A stretch of DNA of 64,000 nt from Paranoxybacillus sp035645275 (GTDB taxonomy: Bacteria; Bacillota; Bacilli; Bacillales; Anoxybacillaceae). The translations under genes were made by a program, and so were the position numbers. How positions within the stretch are numbered: position 1 is the stretch's first letter; the number at the start of each line of letters is the position of its first letter. Of the stretch, positions 53,474 to 61,621 are shown one piece after another. The notes beneath the pieces are model-generated. The model was not told the origin of the DNA. It saw only the letters and a program-made list of their open reading frames with translations, and searched no databases. The stretch spans positions 744,001 through 808,000 of the forward strand of contig DASQMX010000026.1 in assembly GCA_035645275.1 (NCBI GenBank). The letters are read 5' to 3'.

Positions 53474-54269
53474 CTTTTAGTTCAATCGTTTGAACACTTT
53501 GGATTGGATGCCCAAACCATTTGGATGCAATTTTTTGAAATAATTCCTTTGGTCCGGTTGTTAAGAAGAGATGTTCTTTTACTCTCTCTCCTGTGTTAAG
53601 TAGCCCACTATGATGTAAAATTGTACTCACTTCTCTCGCCGTCTCATCTCCTGAGCAGATGAGTTTTACCTTTTTCCCCATATACTCATGAATTAACGGA
53701 CTCAAGAGCGGATAGTGAGTACATCCTAAAATTAACGTGTCAATATCGCTATGCTTGAATGGTTCAAGCGATTCTGCGACAATTTTTTTGGCTTCCTCCC
53801 CTTCAAAATTTCCGCTTTCAACAAGCGGAACGAATCTAGGGCATGCTAAACTTTCCACTTGAACTTTGTTATTGATTGATTTTAATGCTTTTTCATATGC
53901 ACCGCTTTTTACAGTGCCAATCGTCCCGATGACGCCGATATGATAATTTTTCGTAATTTTTAACGCCGTTCTCGCACCGGGATGAACAACACCTAACACA
54001 GGAATGTTAAGCTTTTCACGAATTTCCTCTAAAACAACAGCTGTAGCAGTATTGCAAGCAATAACAAGCATCTTTATATCATAACGCAATAAGTAATTCG
54101 TTAACTCCCAAGTAAACTGACGAATCTCTTCTTTTGGACGCGGACCATAAGGACATCTTGCTGTATCTCCTAAATAAACAATCTGTTCTTTCGGCAACTG
54201 TCGCATGATTTCTTTCGCAACAGTTAGCCCGCCTACTCCTGAATCGATAACACCAATTGGTCTATCCAA
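53460..54269 (-). CDS. murI: Glutamate racemase
   Basis: This 269-residue enzyme makes D-glutamate for peptidoglycan. Its two catalytic cysteines are in VIACNTATAVVL (about 74) and LGCTHYPLLSPLI (about 185), with IDSGVGGLTVAKEI and VYLGDTARCPYG at the N-terminus. It is the racE-type gene of Bacillus by position between gerM and ysmB. Confidence 0.96.
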   Translation of the reverse strand: MDRPIGVIDSGVGGLTVAKEIMRQLPKEQIVYLGDTARCPYGPRPKEEIRQFTWELTNYLLRYDIKMLVIACNTATAVVLEEIREKLNIPVLGVVHPGARTALKITKNYHIGVIGTIGTVKSGAYEKALKSINNKVQVESLACPRFVPLVESGNFEGEEAKKIVAESLEPFKHSDIDTLILGCTHYPLLSPLIHEYMGKKVKLICSGDETAREVSTILHHSGLLNTGERVKEHLFLTTGPKELFQKIASKWFGHPIQSVQTIELKAPSA

Positions 54270-54278
54270 GTGATCGCC

Positions 54279-54725
54279 TCATTCTTTCTTCATTTCTTGA
54301 TGTAATTTTTTTAAGCTTTTTTCTAAAAAGATAATTTCTTCTTCTGAGAAGTTTTCAAGAACTTCCAACAAATATTGTTGTCGTTTCTTGATCACTTCCT
54401 CAATAATTCGTTCGCCTTCTTCCAATAAATGAATTCGAACGACTCTTCGATCATTTTGATCTTTCACTCTTGCGACTAAACCATTTTTCTCCATACGATC
54501 GACTAAATCCGTCGTCGTACTGAACGCTAAATACATTTTATTGGAGAGCTCTCCAATTGTCATATCCCCTTCTTCTAAGAGCCATTGTAACGCAACAAAC
54601 TGGGGTGGTGTAATCGGGTATTGAGTTAAAATTTCTCTTCCCTTTTGTTTCAAAATAGCGGCTACATAACGTAACGATTTTTCTAACTCAATAATGACAT
54701 CATTTTGTTTAAATTGAGATGTCAT
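54279..54725 (-). CDS. ysmB: MarR-family transcriptional regulator (YsmB-like)
   Basis: This 148-residue winged-helix regulator has FVALQWLLEEGDMTIGELSNKMYLAFSTTTDLVDRMEKNGLVARVKDQNDRR in outline: the recognition helix and the conserved D-R wing. The N- and C-terminal helices form the dimer. An 18-bp perfect palindrome sits 12 bases upstream of the start, a likely operator for self-control. ATG at 54725 has AGGAGA seven bases upstream. Ligand and targets are unknown. Confidence 0.9.
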   Translation of the reverse strand: MTSQFKQNDVIIELEKSLRYVAAILKQKGREILTQYPITPPQFVALQWLLEEGDMTIGELSNKMYLAFSTTTDLVDRMEKNGLVARVKDQNDRRVVRIHLLEEGERIIEEVIKKRQQYLLEVLENFSEEEIIFLEKSLKKLHQEMKKE

Positions 54726-54737
54726 AAAATCTCTCCT

Positions 54738-54755
54738 GTAAAAACGCGTTTTTAC
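54738..54755. promoter_or_regulatory. Perfect palindrome, candidate MarR operator
   Basis: GTAAAAACGCGTTTTTAC is an 18-bp perfect inverted repeat directly upstream of the ribosome site of the MarR gene. MarR proteins bind palindromes of this length as dimers. No T run follows a stem here that would suggest a terminator instead. Confidence 0.65.
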
Positions 54756-54866
54756 TCTACTATTTTTTACACTTTTTTATGCAAATTGCAAGCGAGATGC
54801 ATCGAAGCAAAAGCGCCACAACTCTCATTTTACTACACTTTCTTGCATAATCAATAAAAATAATAA

Positions 54867-54898
54867 ACCGGCTACCTTAAAAATTAAGGTGAGCCGGT
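54867..54898 (-). terminator. Terminator of gerE
   Basis: Arms ACCGGCT.CCTTAA and TTAAGG..AGCCGGT form a long stem with a short loop, followed on the minus strand by TTATTATTTTT. It begins just after the gerE stop. Confidence 0.88.
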
Positions 54899-54903
54899 CT
54901 CTG

Positions 54904-55128
54904 TTATAGTTCAAGTTCGCCCATTCGTAGCAATTCAACTACAGCTTGAGAGCGCCCCTTAACTCCAAGCTTTTGCATGGCGTTTGAAATATGATTACGA
55001 ACTGTTTTTTCACTTATAAACAGCTCGCTTGCAATTTCTTTTGTTGTTTTATCTTGAACTAATAATTCAAACACTTCCCTTTCTCTTTTTGTAAGCAATG
55101 GCTTCGGTTGAAATGGTTTCTCTTTCAA
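54904..55128 (-). CDS. gerE: GerE, LuxR-type regulator of late spore coat genes
   Basis: This 74-residue protein is only a LuxR-type helix-turn-helix (LTKREREVFELLVQDKTTKE, SEKTVRNHISNAMQKLGVKG) and closely matches the B. subtilis GerE as I recall it. GerE works in the mother cell with sigma-K. The start is TTG at 55128 with AAGGAGGG about ten bases upstream. A sigma-K-like promoter precedes it. Confidence 0.97.
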   Translation of the reverse strand: MKEKPFQPKPLLTKREREVFELLVQDKTTKEIASELFISEKTVRNHISNAMQKLGVKGRSQAVVELLRMGELEL

Positions 55129-55191
55129 GTATTGTAACCCTCCTTGCTTTAGCCAGACCTGAACGACCGGATGGGTATATATTATTAATCA

Positions 55192-55219
55192 TATAATATG
55201 TGAATCGGAGGATTACGGT
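55192..55219 (-). promoter_or_regulatory. Sigma-K-type promoter of gerE
   Basis: On the minus strand CATATTATA (55192-55200) fits the sigma-K -10 consensus CATANNNTA, and an AC -35 core (55218-55219) lies 17 bases upstream. B. subtilis gerE is transcribed by sigma-K, which supports the reading. Confidence 0.7.
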
Positions 55220-55263
55220 GACTGAATTTAATTACGAATTAGGAAAAATTGGTGTTTAAAGAG

Positions 55264-55731
55264 TTATACTCGTATGGACGATTGCAGTCGAATGAGCGTC
55301 TGTCTCATTTCGTCATTCCAAGGAACGCTCTTTCCAGTTTTTTTCGAGATTTGCACCATCATTCCTCTTCCAACAAAAGCGACTGTACCGTTATCTTTTT
55401 TCGCCATATAATGCAAATCAATTGACGAATTTCCGACATGATGTACTTTTACATATAGACTTAATTGTTCTCCAAAAAACACTTGTTGGAGAAAGTCACA
55501 CTGCAAATCGGCAACAACTGGAATTTCTTCTGATAATCGATCTGTCCACTTTTGCATAAAACCAATACTTTTAAAAAATTCAATTCTTGCCTCTTCAAAA
55601 TAAACAAATGGAACCGTGTTATTTAAATGTCCAAACATATCTGTTTCTGAAAAACGAACTTTAATTGGATGCGAAAAAGTAAATGTTTTCTCCCATTCTT
55701 GAAAGTCATGAATATAGTTAATGTGCCTCAT
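55264..55731 (-). CDS. ysmA: Hotdog-fold thioesterase YsmA (4HBT family)
   Basis: This protein of about 155 residues has the 4-hydroxybenzoyl-CoA thioesterase-type signature KVRFSETDMFGHLNNTVPFVYFEEARIEF, with the catalytic Asp in SETDMFGHLNN. It is the B. subtilis YsmA by position beside gerE and sdhB. ATG at 55731 (or the adjacent one at 55734) lies after GGGGGAGAGG. The substrate is unknown. Confidence 0.88.
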   Translation of the reverse strand: MRHINYIHDFQEWEKTFTFSHPIKVRFSETDMFGHLNNTVPFVYFEEARIEFFKSIGFMQKWTDRLSEEIPVVADLQCDFLQQVFFGEQLSLYVKVHHVGNSSIDLHYMAKKDNGTVAFVGRGMMVQISKKTGKSVPWNDEMRQTLIRLQSSIRV

Positions 55732-55760
55732 CATTTCCTCTCCCCCCTTATTAGAAAAAA

Positions 55761-55836
55761 GAGGCTGTCTCAAAAACAAAGTGTCAGACCTCACAACCAC
55801 AATCTATGTGAGATCAGACAATGATGAGACAGCCTC
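55761..55836. repeat. Palindromic element, copy 5 (short)
   Basis: Perfect 12-bp outer arms GAGGCTGTCTCA (55761-55772) and TGAGACAGCCTC (55825-55836) enclose a shortened inner part with AAAGTGTCAGACCTCACA and TGTGAGATCAGACA. It lies 12 bases after the sdhB stop and can end the sdh transcript. Confidence 0.8.
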
Positions 55837-55848
55837 ATGAAGCGTATG

Positions 55849-56610
55849 TTATACTTCGTCGCTTCCAAAGAAGTTACGGAATGCTTGAATCGTTACCTCA
55901 CGATTCAACGCAGCAATCGATGTTGTCAACGGAATTCCTTTCGGACAAGACTGTACGCAGTTTTGCGAGTTACCACAGCCCTCAATACCGCCCTCTTCCA
56001 TAATTGCCTGCAGTCTTTCTGCTTTATTCATCGCACCAGTTGGATGTGCGTTGAATAAACGCACTTGTGAAAGCGGTGCTGGACCGATAAAGTTGGATTT
56101 GCTGTTTACGTTTGGACAAGCTTCTAAGCACACACCACATGTCATGCATTTTGAAAGCTCGTATGCCCACTGACGCTTACGCTCAGGCATGCGCGGACCA
56201 GGCCCTAAATCGTACGTTCCATCAATCGGAATCCATGCTTTTACTCTCTTTAATGAATCAAACATGCGGCTGCGATCAACTTGCAAGTCGCGTACAACCG
56301 GGAATGTGCGCATTGGCTCTAAGCGAATAGGTTGTTCTAAATGATCGATAAGTGCCGTACAAGATTGGCGCGGCTTTCCATTAATGACCATCGAACAAGC
56401 GCCACATACTTCTTCAAGACAGTTCATCTCCCAAACAACAGGAGTTGTTTTTTCTCCCTTAGCATTAACTGGATTTCTACGAATCTCCATCAATGCAGAA
56501 ATGACGTTCATATTCGGACGATAAGGAATTTCAAATTCCTCTTCATAAGGCGGGGAATCAGGACGATCTTGTCGCGTTATAATGAAGCGAACTGTTTTTT
56601 TCTCACTCAT
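55849..56610 (-). CDS. sdhB: Succinate dehydrogenase iron-sulphur subunit
   Basis: This 253-residue subunit carries three clusters: [2Fe-2S] by CLEEVCGACSMVINGKPRQSC-type cysteines (about 64-84, given here only in outline), [4Fe-4S] by CMTCGVCLEACP (about 156-167) and [3Fe-4S] by CGNSQNC..SCPKGIPL (about 212-226). It overlaps sdhA by 4 bases and is the last gene of sdhCAB. Confidence 0.96.
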   Translation of the reverse strand: MSEKKTVRFIITRQDRPDSPPYEEEFEIPYRPNMNVISALMEIRRNPVNAKGEKTTPVVWEMNCLEEVCGACSMVINGKPRQSCTALIDHLEQPIRLEPMRTFPVVRDLQVDRSRMFDSLKRVKAWIPIDGTYDLGPGPRMPERKRQWAYELSKCMTCGVCLEACPNVNSKSNFIGPAPLSQVRLFNAHPTGAMNKAERLQAIMEEGGIEGCGNSQNCVQSCPKGIPLTTSIAALNREVTIQAFRNFFGSDEV

Positions 56611-58367
56611 GATTTCACTTCCCCTTTCTTTTTCGTATAGTCGCGTTTACGAGGTTTAATTAATGAAGTATCAACATCTTCGTAGTGGAACGCTGGTCCA
56701 TCTGGCGTAAATCTCGCCATTGTTGTTTTGAGCCATTCTTCGTCGTTACGCTCAGGGAATTCAGGCTTATAGTGAGCGCCACGGCTTTCATTACGATTGT
56801 AAGCACCTAGCGTAATAACGCGAGCCAATTGAAGCATGTTATATAATTGACGAGTAAACGATGCACCTTGGTTGCTCCACTTCGCTGTATCGTTAATATT
56901 AATATTTTCATAACGTTCAAGAAGCTCTTGAATTTTTTCATCTGTTTTTAATAACTTGTCATTATAGCGAACAACCGTTACGTTGTCTGTCATCCATTCA
57001 CCAAGCTCTTTATGAATGACATAAGCGTTTTCCGTACCGTCCATTGACATGATCTTATCCCATTTTTGTTCTTCTTGTTTGAGATAGCGGTCATATAATG
57101 AAGACGGCATCGCATCTGCTGATTTCTCTAAACCTTTAATATACTCAACCGCTTTAGGTCCTGCTACCATACCACCGTAAATCGCAGATAATAATGAGTT
57201 TGCTCCTAAGCGGTTTGCCCCGTGCATCGAATAGTCACACTCACCAGCAGCAAATAATCCTTTAATATTTGTCATTTGGTCGTAATCAACCCATAAACCA
57301 CCCATTGAGTAGTGAACGGCAGGGAAGATTTTCATTGGAACTTTACGTGGGTCTTCGCCCATGAATTTTTCGTAAATTTCAATGATACCGCCAAGCTTAA
57401 TATCCAACTCTTTCGGATCCTTATGAGAAAGATCTAGATAAACCATATTTTCGCCGTTAATACCAAGCTTTAAGTCCACGCAAACATGGAAAATCTCGCG
57501 CGTTGCAATATCACGTGGTACAAGGTTTCCGTAAGCAGGATATTTTTCTTCTAAGAAATACCACGGCTTACCATCTTTATATGTCCATACTCGTCCACCT
57601 TCACCGCGGGCAGATTCGCTCATTAAGCGTAATTTGTCGTCGCCTGGAATTGCTGTTGGGTGAATTTGGATAAACTCACCGTTTGCATAGTATGCACCTT
57701 GCTGGTAAACAATAGAAGCAGCTGAGCCCGTATTAATGATGGAGTTCGTTGACTTTCCGAAAATAATTCCCGGTCCGCCTGTCGCCATAATAACAGCGTC
57801 AGCTGGGAACGCTTTAATTTCCATAGTTGTTAAATTTTGCGCCACGATCCCACGGCAAATTTGTTCATCATCTAAAACAGCTGCTAAAAACTCCCAGCCT
57901 TCGTACTTTGTCACAAGACCTGCTACTTCGTGACGACGCACTTGCTCATCTAATGCATATAGAAGCTGCTGACCAGTAGTTGCTCCCGCATATGCCGTAC
58001 GGTGATGCTGTGTACCACCGAAACGTCGGAAGTCTAACAATCCTTCAGGCGTGCGGTTAAACATGACGCCCATGCGATCTAGTAAGTGAATAATGCCTGG
58101 CGCTGCTTCACACATTGCCTTAACTGGTGGCTGGTTCGCTAGGAAGTCGCCACCATATACTGTATCATCAAAGTGCTCCCATGGAGAGTCGCCTTCACCT
58201 TTTGTATTTACTGCACCGTTAATCCCACCTTGAGCACAAACAGAGTGAGATCGTTTTACAGGTACGAGAGAAAATAGCTCTACAGGTACACCTGCTTCCG
58301 CAATTTTAATTGTTGCCATTAATCCGGCTAAGCCACCGCCAACTACTATGATTTTTCCTTTACTCAT
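56607..58367 (-). CDS. sdhA: Succinate dehydrogenase flavoprotein subunit
   Basis: This 586-residue subunit has the FAD loop IIVVGGGLAGLMATIKIAE, the flavinylated His in KRSHSVCAQGGINGA (about 40), the catalytic Arg/His region FIQIHPTAIPG and SARGEGGRVW, and MHGANRLGANSLLSAIYGG. It oxidises succinate in the TCA cycle. Confidence 0.97.
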   Translation of the reverse strand: MSKGKIIVVGGGLAGLMATIKIAEAGVPVELFSLVPVKRSHSVCAQGGINGAVNTKGEGDSPWEHFDDTVYGGDFLANQPPVKAMCEAAPGIIHLLDRMGVMFNRTPEGLLDFRRFGGTQHHRTAYAGATTGQQLLYALDEQVRRHEVAGLVTKYEGWEFLAAVLDDEQICRGIVAQNLTTMEIKAFPADAVIMATGGPGIIFGKSTNSIINTGSAASIVYQQGAYYANGEFIQIHPTAIPGDDKLRLMSESARGEGGRVWTYKDGKPWYFLEEKYPAYGNLVPRDIATREIFHVCVDLKLGINGENMVYLDLSHKDPKELDIKLGGIIEIYEKFMGEDPRKVPMKIFPAVHYSMGGLWVDYDQMTNIKGLFAAGECDYSMHGANRLGANSLLSAIYGGMVAGPKAVEYIKGLEKSADAMPSSLYDRYLKQEEQKWDKIMSMDGTENAYVIHKELGEWMTDNVTVVRYNDKLLKTDEKIQELLERYENININDTAKWSNQGASFTRQLYNMLQLARVITLGAYNRNESRGAHYKPEFPERNDEEWLKTTMARFTPDGPAFHYEDVDTSLIKPRKRDYTKKKGEVKS

Positions 58368-58402
58368 CGTTACTCACTCCTTAAAAGATTGCTAGTCGTG
58401 GA

Positions 58403-59011
58403 TTAAGCGAATGCTAAGATGGCACGGATACCAACAATGGAAAGCGCTACGAAAATAGCCATTGTCACATATGTTGAAATTAGTTGCGAACGAGGAGTAA
58501 CAGTAATTCCCCAACTTACAAAGAAAGACCATAAACCGTTAGAAAAGTGGAATACTGTTGAAATAATACCTAAAATGTAGAATCCGAGCATAATCGGATT
58601 GTCCACAATGTTCGCCATCATTTCGTAGTTCACTTCCGCACCAAATGCAGCTTGTACACGCGTTTCCCATACATGCCATGTTACGAAAATAAGAGTGATG
58701 ATACCTGACAAACGTTGCAACATAAACATCCAGTTACGGAAGTAGTTGTATTGGCTCACGTTGTTCTTTGCCGTAAAAGCGACATACAATCCGTAAATAG
58801 CATGGAACAATAGTGGAAGAAAAATGACAAATATTTCTAAAAAATAACGAAACGGTAAATTTTCCATAAAATGTGCTGCACGGTTAAAAGCTTCAGGTCC
58901 TCTCGTTGCAAAGTGGTTCACCACTAAATGCTGGACTAAAAAGAGGCCTACCGGAATAACTCCTAACAATGAATGAAGTCGGCGATAAAAAAATTCGCGA
59001 TTTCCTGCCAT
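58403..59011 (-). CDS. sdhC: Succinate dehydrogenase cytochrome b558 subunit
   Basis: This 202-residue protein has five membrane helices and haem-ligand histidines in VQHLVVNHFA, HAIYGLYVAF and VTWHVWETR, the type B di-haem pattern of Bacillus SQR. It anchors SdhAB and passes electrons to menaquinone. It is first in sdhCAB, with a strong promoter upstream. Confidence 0.95.
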   Translation of the reverse strand: MAGNREFFYRRLHSLLGVIPVGLFLVQHLVVNHFATRGPEAFNRAAHFMENLPFRYFLEIFVIFLPLLFHAIYGLYVAFTAKNNVSQYNYFRNWMFMLQRLSGIITLIFVTWHVWETRVQAAFGAEVNYEMMANIVDNPIMLGFYILGIISTVFHFSNGLWSFFVSWGITVTPRSQLISTYVTMAIFVALSIVGIRAILAFA

Positions 59012-59153
59012 ATGTAACCCCCCTTAAATTGTAACAATCAACATAAAAGATGTTCGCAAAAAATTTCTTATACACTCCCCATCCACATTTACTAGATTTT
59101 TTATTAATAGAAATGTAACTGCTTCCATTTCCATTAATAAATTTGTCAAATTC

Positions 59154-59182
59154 ATTGTACTCCCAGAATGTTGGAGCGTCAA
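59154..59182 (-). promoter_or_regulatory. Sigma-A promoter of sdhCAB
   Basis: On the minus strand TTGACG (59177-59182) and TACAAT (59154-59159) are spaced by 17 bases. It lies about 140 bases before sdhC, leaving a long untranslated leader, in which I see no clear riboswitch. Confidence 0.78.
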
Positions 59183-59361
59183 GAAAACGTGTTCACAAAT
59201 TGTTCAATCATTTGAAAATTAAAACAATATTTTTCTTAATCTATCTTTCGTATAGAAATGCTAAACTCTTGTCGGAGAGAACATCTATCATTCCATTCTG
59301 GAAAAAGTAATGTTTTCTCTTTCAACTTCAGCTATAATGATTCTAGAAAGAGGGGAATTGC

Positions 59362-59817
59362 GTGAAAGATATGACATTTCAAGAACAATATGCAATGCTA
59401 GAAGATATGCAAATTTCCGGCTTTGGATATGAGTTAATTCGCGAAGTACTTCTTCCTGAGTTGCTAGGAAAAGAAAATGCTAGCATTTTATATTGGGCTG
59501 GAAAGAGTCTTGCCCGTAAATATCCGTTGGAAACGACGGAGGAGATTATTTCGTTTTTTGCAAAGGCTGGTTGGGGAACGCTAACAATCGTTTCCGAAGG
59601 CAAGGACGAACTTGAATTTGAATTAACAAGCCCGCTTATTGACGCCCGGCTCTCCTATAAAGAAGACTGCACTTTTCAGCTTGAAGCCGGTTTTCTTGCC
59701 CAGCAAATCGAGCAGCAGAAAAAGCGAATCACCGAAGCCTATGAACAACAAAAAAAACGGACGAAAAAAGTCGTTTTCATTGTCAAATGGGATAAAAAAG
59801 ACACGATTGCTGAATAG
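59362..59817 (+). CDS. yslB: YslB (DUF2507) protein
   Basis: This 151-residue protein matches YslB/DUF2507 by GYELIREVLLPELLGKENASILYWAGKSLARKYPLE in outline and by its place between sdhC and lysC. The C-terminus is a charged helix. The fold is V4R/heme-NO-binding-like in related proteins; function in Bacillus is unknown. Start is GTG at 59362 with GAGGGG upstream. TATAAT lies about 30 bases before it. Confidence 0.85.
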   Translation: MKDMTFQEQYAMLEDMQISGFGYELIREVLLPELLGKENASILYWAGKSLARKYPLETTEEIISFFAKAGWGTLTIVSEGKDELEFELTSPLIDARLSYKEDCTFQLEAGFLAQQIEQQKKRITEAYEQQKKRTKKVVFIVKWDKKDTIAE

Positions 59818-59827
59818 TAAAGCGGTC

Positions 59828-59856
59828 ACTCCCATGCTTTAAGGGAGTGACCTTTT
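59828..59856. terminator. Bidirectional terminator between yslB and lysC
   Basis: GGTCACTCCC and GGGAGTGACC form a perfect 10-bp stem followed on the plus strand by TTTTTCC. It lies between convergent genes. Confidence 0.9.
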
Positions 59857-59869
59857 TCCTATCATTCTA

Positions 59870-61111
59870 CTACGAAATAACAGGTACATCAGCTGCCTGT
59901 TCAGCAAGCTGAAACGCATCGTGTAATGCTTCAACAGCAGCGACCATTTTACTTTGTTCAACGACGGTTGATATTTTAATTTCCGACGTGCTGACCATTT
60001 TTACCTCAATTCCATGTTCAGCCAGTACTTTAAACATCTCTGCAGCAACACCTGGATTGGAAATCATTCCTGAACCGACAATCGATACTTTCGCCAATCC
60101 GCTTTCATATTCAATCGTCTCATAGCGTAATTGCTCTTTATGAAACTCTAATACTTTTAATGTTTCATCTAAGTCTTCCGTGCGAATCGAGAAAGAAATC
60201 GACATCGTCGTTGCGCTTGTTGCACTTTGAATAATAATATCTACGTTAATCCCATGATTAGCAAGTGTCGTAAAAATCGTCGATAACGTATGCAGCTCGT
60301 TTGGCAATCCTTGAACTGTCACTCTCGTAACTTGGTCTTCAAAAGCAATGCCTCTTACGATTAAGTTTTGTTCCATTGAAGCTTCCTCCTCAACAATTGT
60401 GCCGCGCTCCCGTTCCATACTTGAGCGCACTTCTAACGGTATTTGATAGTTCTTCGCAAATTCAACAGCCCGCGGATGTAAAACACCAGCCCCTAAATTG
60501 GCTAATTCTAGCATTTCATCATACGAGATTGCTTGCAACTTTCGGGCTTTTTTCACATAGCGTGGGTCTGTTGTAAATACTCCGGTAACATCCGTATAAA
60601 TGTCGCATTTTTTAGCGTTTAATGCTGCTGCCAATGCAACAGCCGTTGTATCAGAACCGCCGCGGCCAAGAGTTGTAATCTCTTGATTTTTTGTTATTCC
60701 TTGGAATCCAGCAACAACAACGATTTTTCCTTCGTTCAAATGTTTGTGTATTCTTGTCGTGTCGATGTTCATAATTCTGGCGTTTCCATGTACGGCTTCT
60801 GTTTCAATCCCCGCCTGCCAGCCGGTTAAAGAAACAGCGTCATAGCCTTTCTCTTTCAGCGCCATTGTCAATAGAGCAATGCTCACTTGCTCGCCCGTTG
60901 TTAAAAGCATATCCATCTCGCGTTTGCTTGGATTTTTCGAAATTTGCTTTGCTAGATTCACAAGTTCATCCGTCGTTTTTCCCATTGCAGAAACAACAAC
61001 AACTACCTTGTTCCCATTGTTTATTTCTTCAATCACTCGGTTAGCCACATTTTGAATGCGTTCAATTGAACCAACAGATGTTCCACCAAATTTTTGTACA
61101 ATAATTCCCAC
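59870..61111 (-). CDS. lysC: Aspartokinase II (lysine-sensitive type)
   Basis: This 413-residue kinase phosphorylates aspartate for lysine, threonine, methionine and diaminopimelate. It has IVQKFGGTSVGSIERIQ (the KFGGTS motif), SAMGKTTDELV, GRGGSDTTAVALAAAL, and two C-terminal ACT domains (about 260-400). An internal start for a beta subunit, as in B. subtilis lysC, is possible but not obvious. Start is GTG at 61111, nine bases after AAGGA; it gives MGIIVQKF as in B. subtilis. Regulated by an upstream lysine riboswitch. Confidence 0.96.
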   Translation of the reverse strand: MGIIVQKFGGTSVGSIERIQNVANRVIEEINNGNKVVVVVSAMGKTTDELVNLAKQISKNPSKREMDMLLTTGEQVSIALLTMALKEKGYDAVSLTGWQAGIETEAVHGNARIMNIDTTRIHKHLNEGKIVVVAGFQGITKNQEITTLGRGGSDTTAVALAAALNAKKCDIYTDVTGVFTTDPRYVKKARKLQAISYDEMLELANLGAGVLHPRAVEFAKNYQIPLEVRSSMERERGTIVEEEASMEQNLIVRGIAFEDQVTRVTVQGLPNELHTLSTIFTTLANHGINVDIIIQSATSATTMSISFSIRTEDLDETLKVLEFHKEQLRYETIEYESGLAKVSIVGSGMISNPGVAAEMFKVLAEHGIEVKMVSTSEIKISTVVEQSKMVAAVEALHDAFQLAEQAADVPVIS

Positions 61112-61146
61112 GATCACTCATCCTTTAATATAATTTTGCTTTACCT

Positions 61147-61268
61147 CGTTCTAATCGCCCGTAAGGCTCCCACCTCTACAGATAGGAGATACCGAATGCT
61201 AAAAGTGCGATAAGTTCGACTAACATCAAGTAAAAGATGAAACCCCCACTGATGAAGTTTCACTTTAT
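61147..61268. mobile_element. IS200/IS605-like non-autonomous element, copy B
   Basis: This stretch aligns with 25072-25196: shared CGTTCTAATCG, CCGTAAG.CTCCCACCTCTA, AAGTGCGATAAGTTC.ACTAAC and CACTGATGAAGTT.CACTTTAT blocks, with differences in the hairpin arms. It lies between the lysine-riboswitch terminator and lysC, adding to the lysC leader. There is no ORF of transposase size. Confidence 0.6.
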
Positions 61269-61307
61269 CTATATCGATATAGATAGAAAGGTGATGTTGC
61301 GCGCAAA

Positions 61308-61551
61308 CAAAAAACAGCAATGAGAGAAATCTCATTGCTGTGAATAACGAAAAAACAAATTCGCTCCACGCAGTGAGATAGCTCTCCAAGATGGTTCTTC
61401 ATCTTGACAGTCCTACATTTCTTAAACGCAGGACCAGCAGAAAAAGCAATGAGACTTTTTCCACTTCGGCGACGCTCCCCTTTCAACATTCATCATCGGA
61501 ACTCATTTTCCTCAGAATGCCTACTCTTGAAGTTCGCACCTCTATCTTCAC
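61308..61551 (-). promoter_or_regulatory. Lysine riboswitch (L-box) of lysC
   Basis: On the minus strand the conserved aptamer strings AGAGGTGCGAACTTCAAGAG, GAAAGGGGAGC and GTCGCCGAAG are present, and P1 is closed by GTGAAGATAG (61542-61551) with CTATCTCAC (61373-61381). A terminator (CAGCAATGAG / CTCATTGCTG, 61315-61340) with seven Ts follows. Lysine binding should end transcription before lysC. Confidence 0.95.
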
Positions 61552-61621
61552 TTCAGTGTTTAGAAGTGTATAAATATTCAATTTGAAGCAATTGTACCAA
61601 ATTTCTATATAAATAACAATA

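Noticed and set aside
61391..61586. Plus-strand ORFs of 60 residues upstream of lysC
   Set aside because: They overlap the lysine aptamer exactly and have no ribosome sites.
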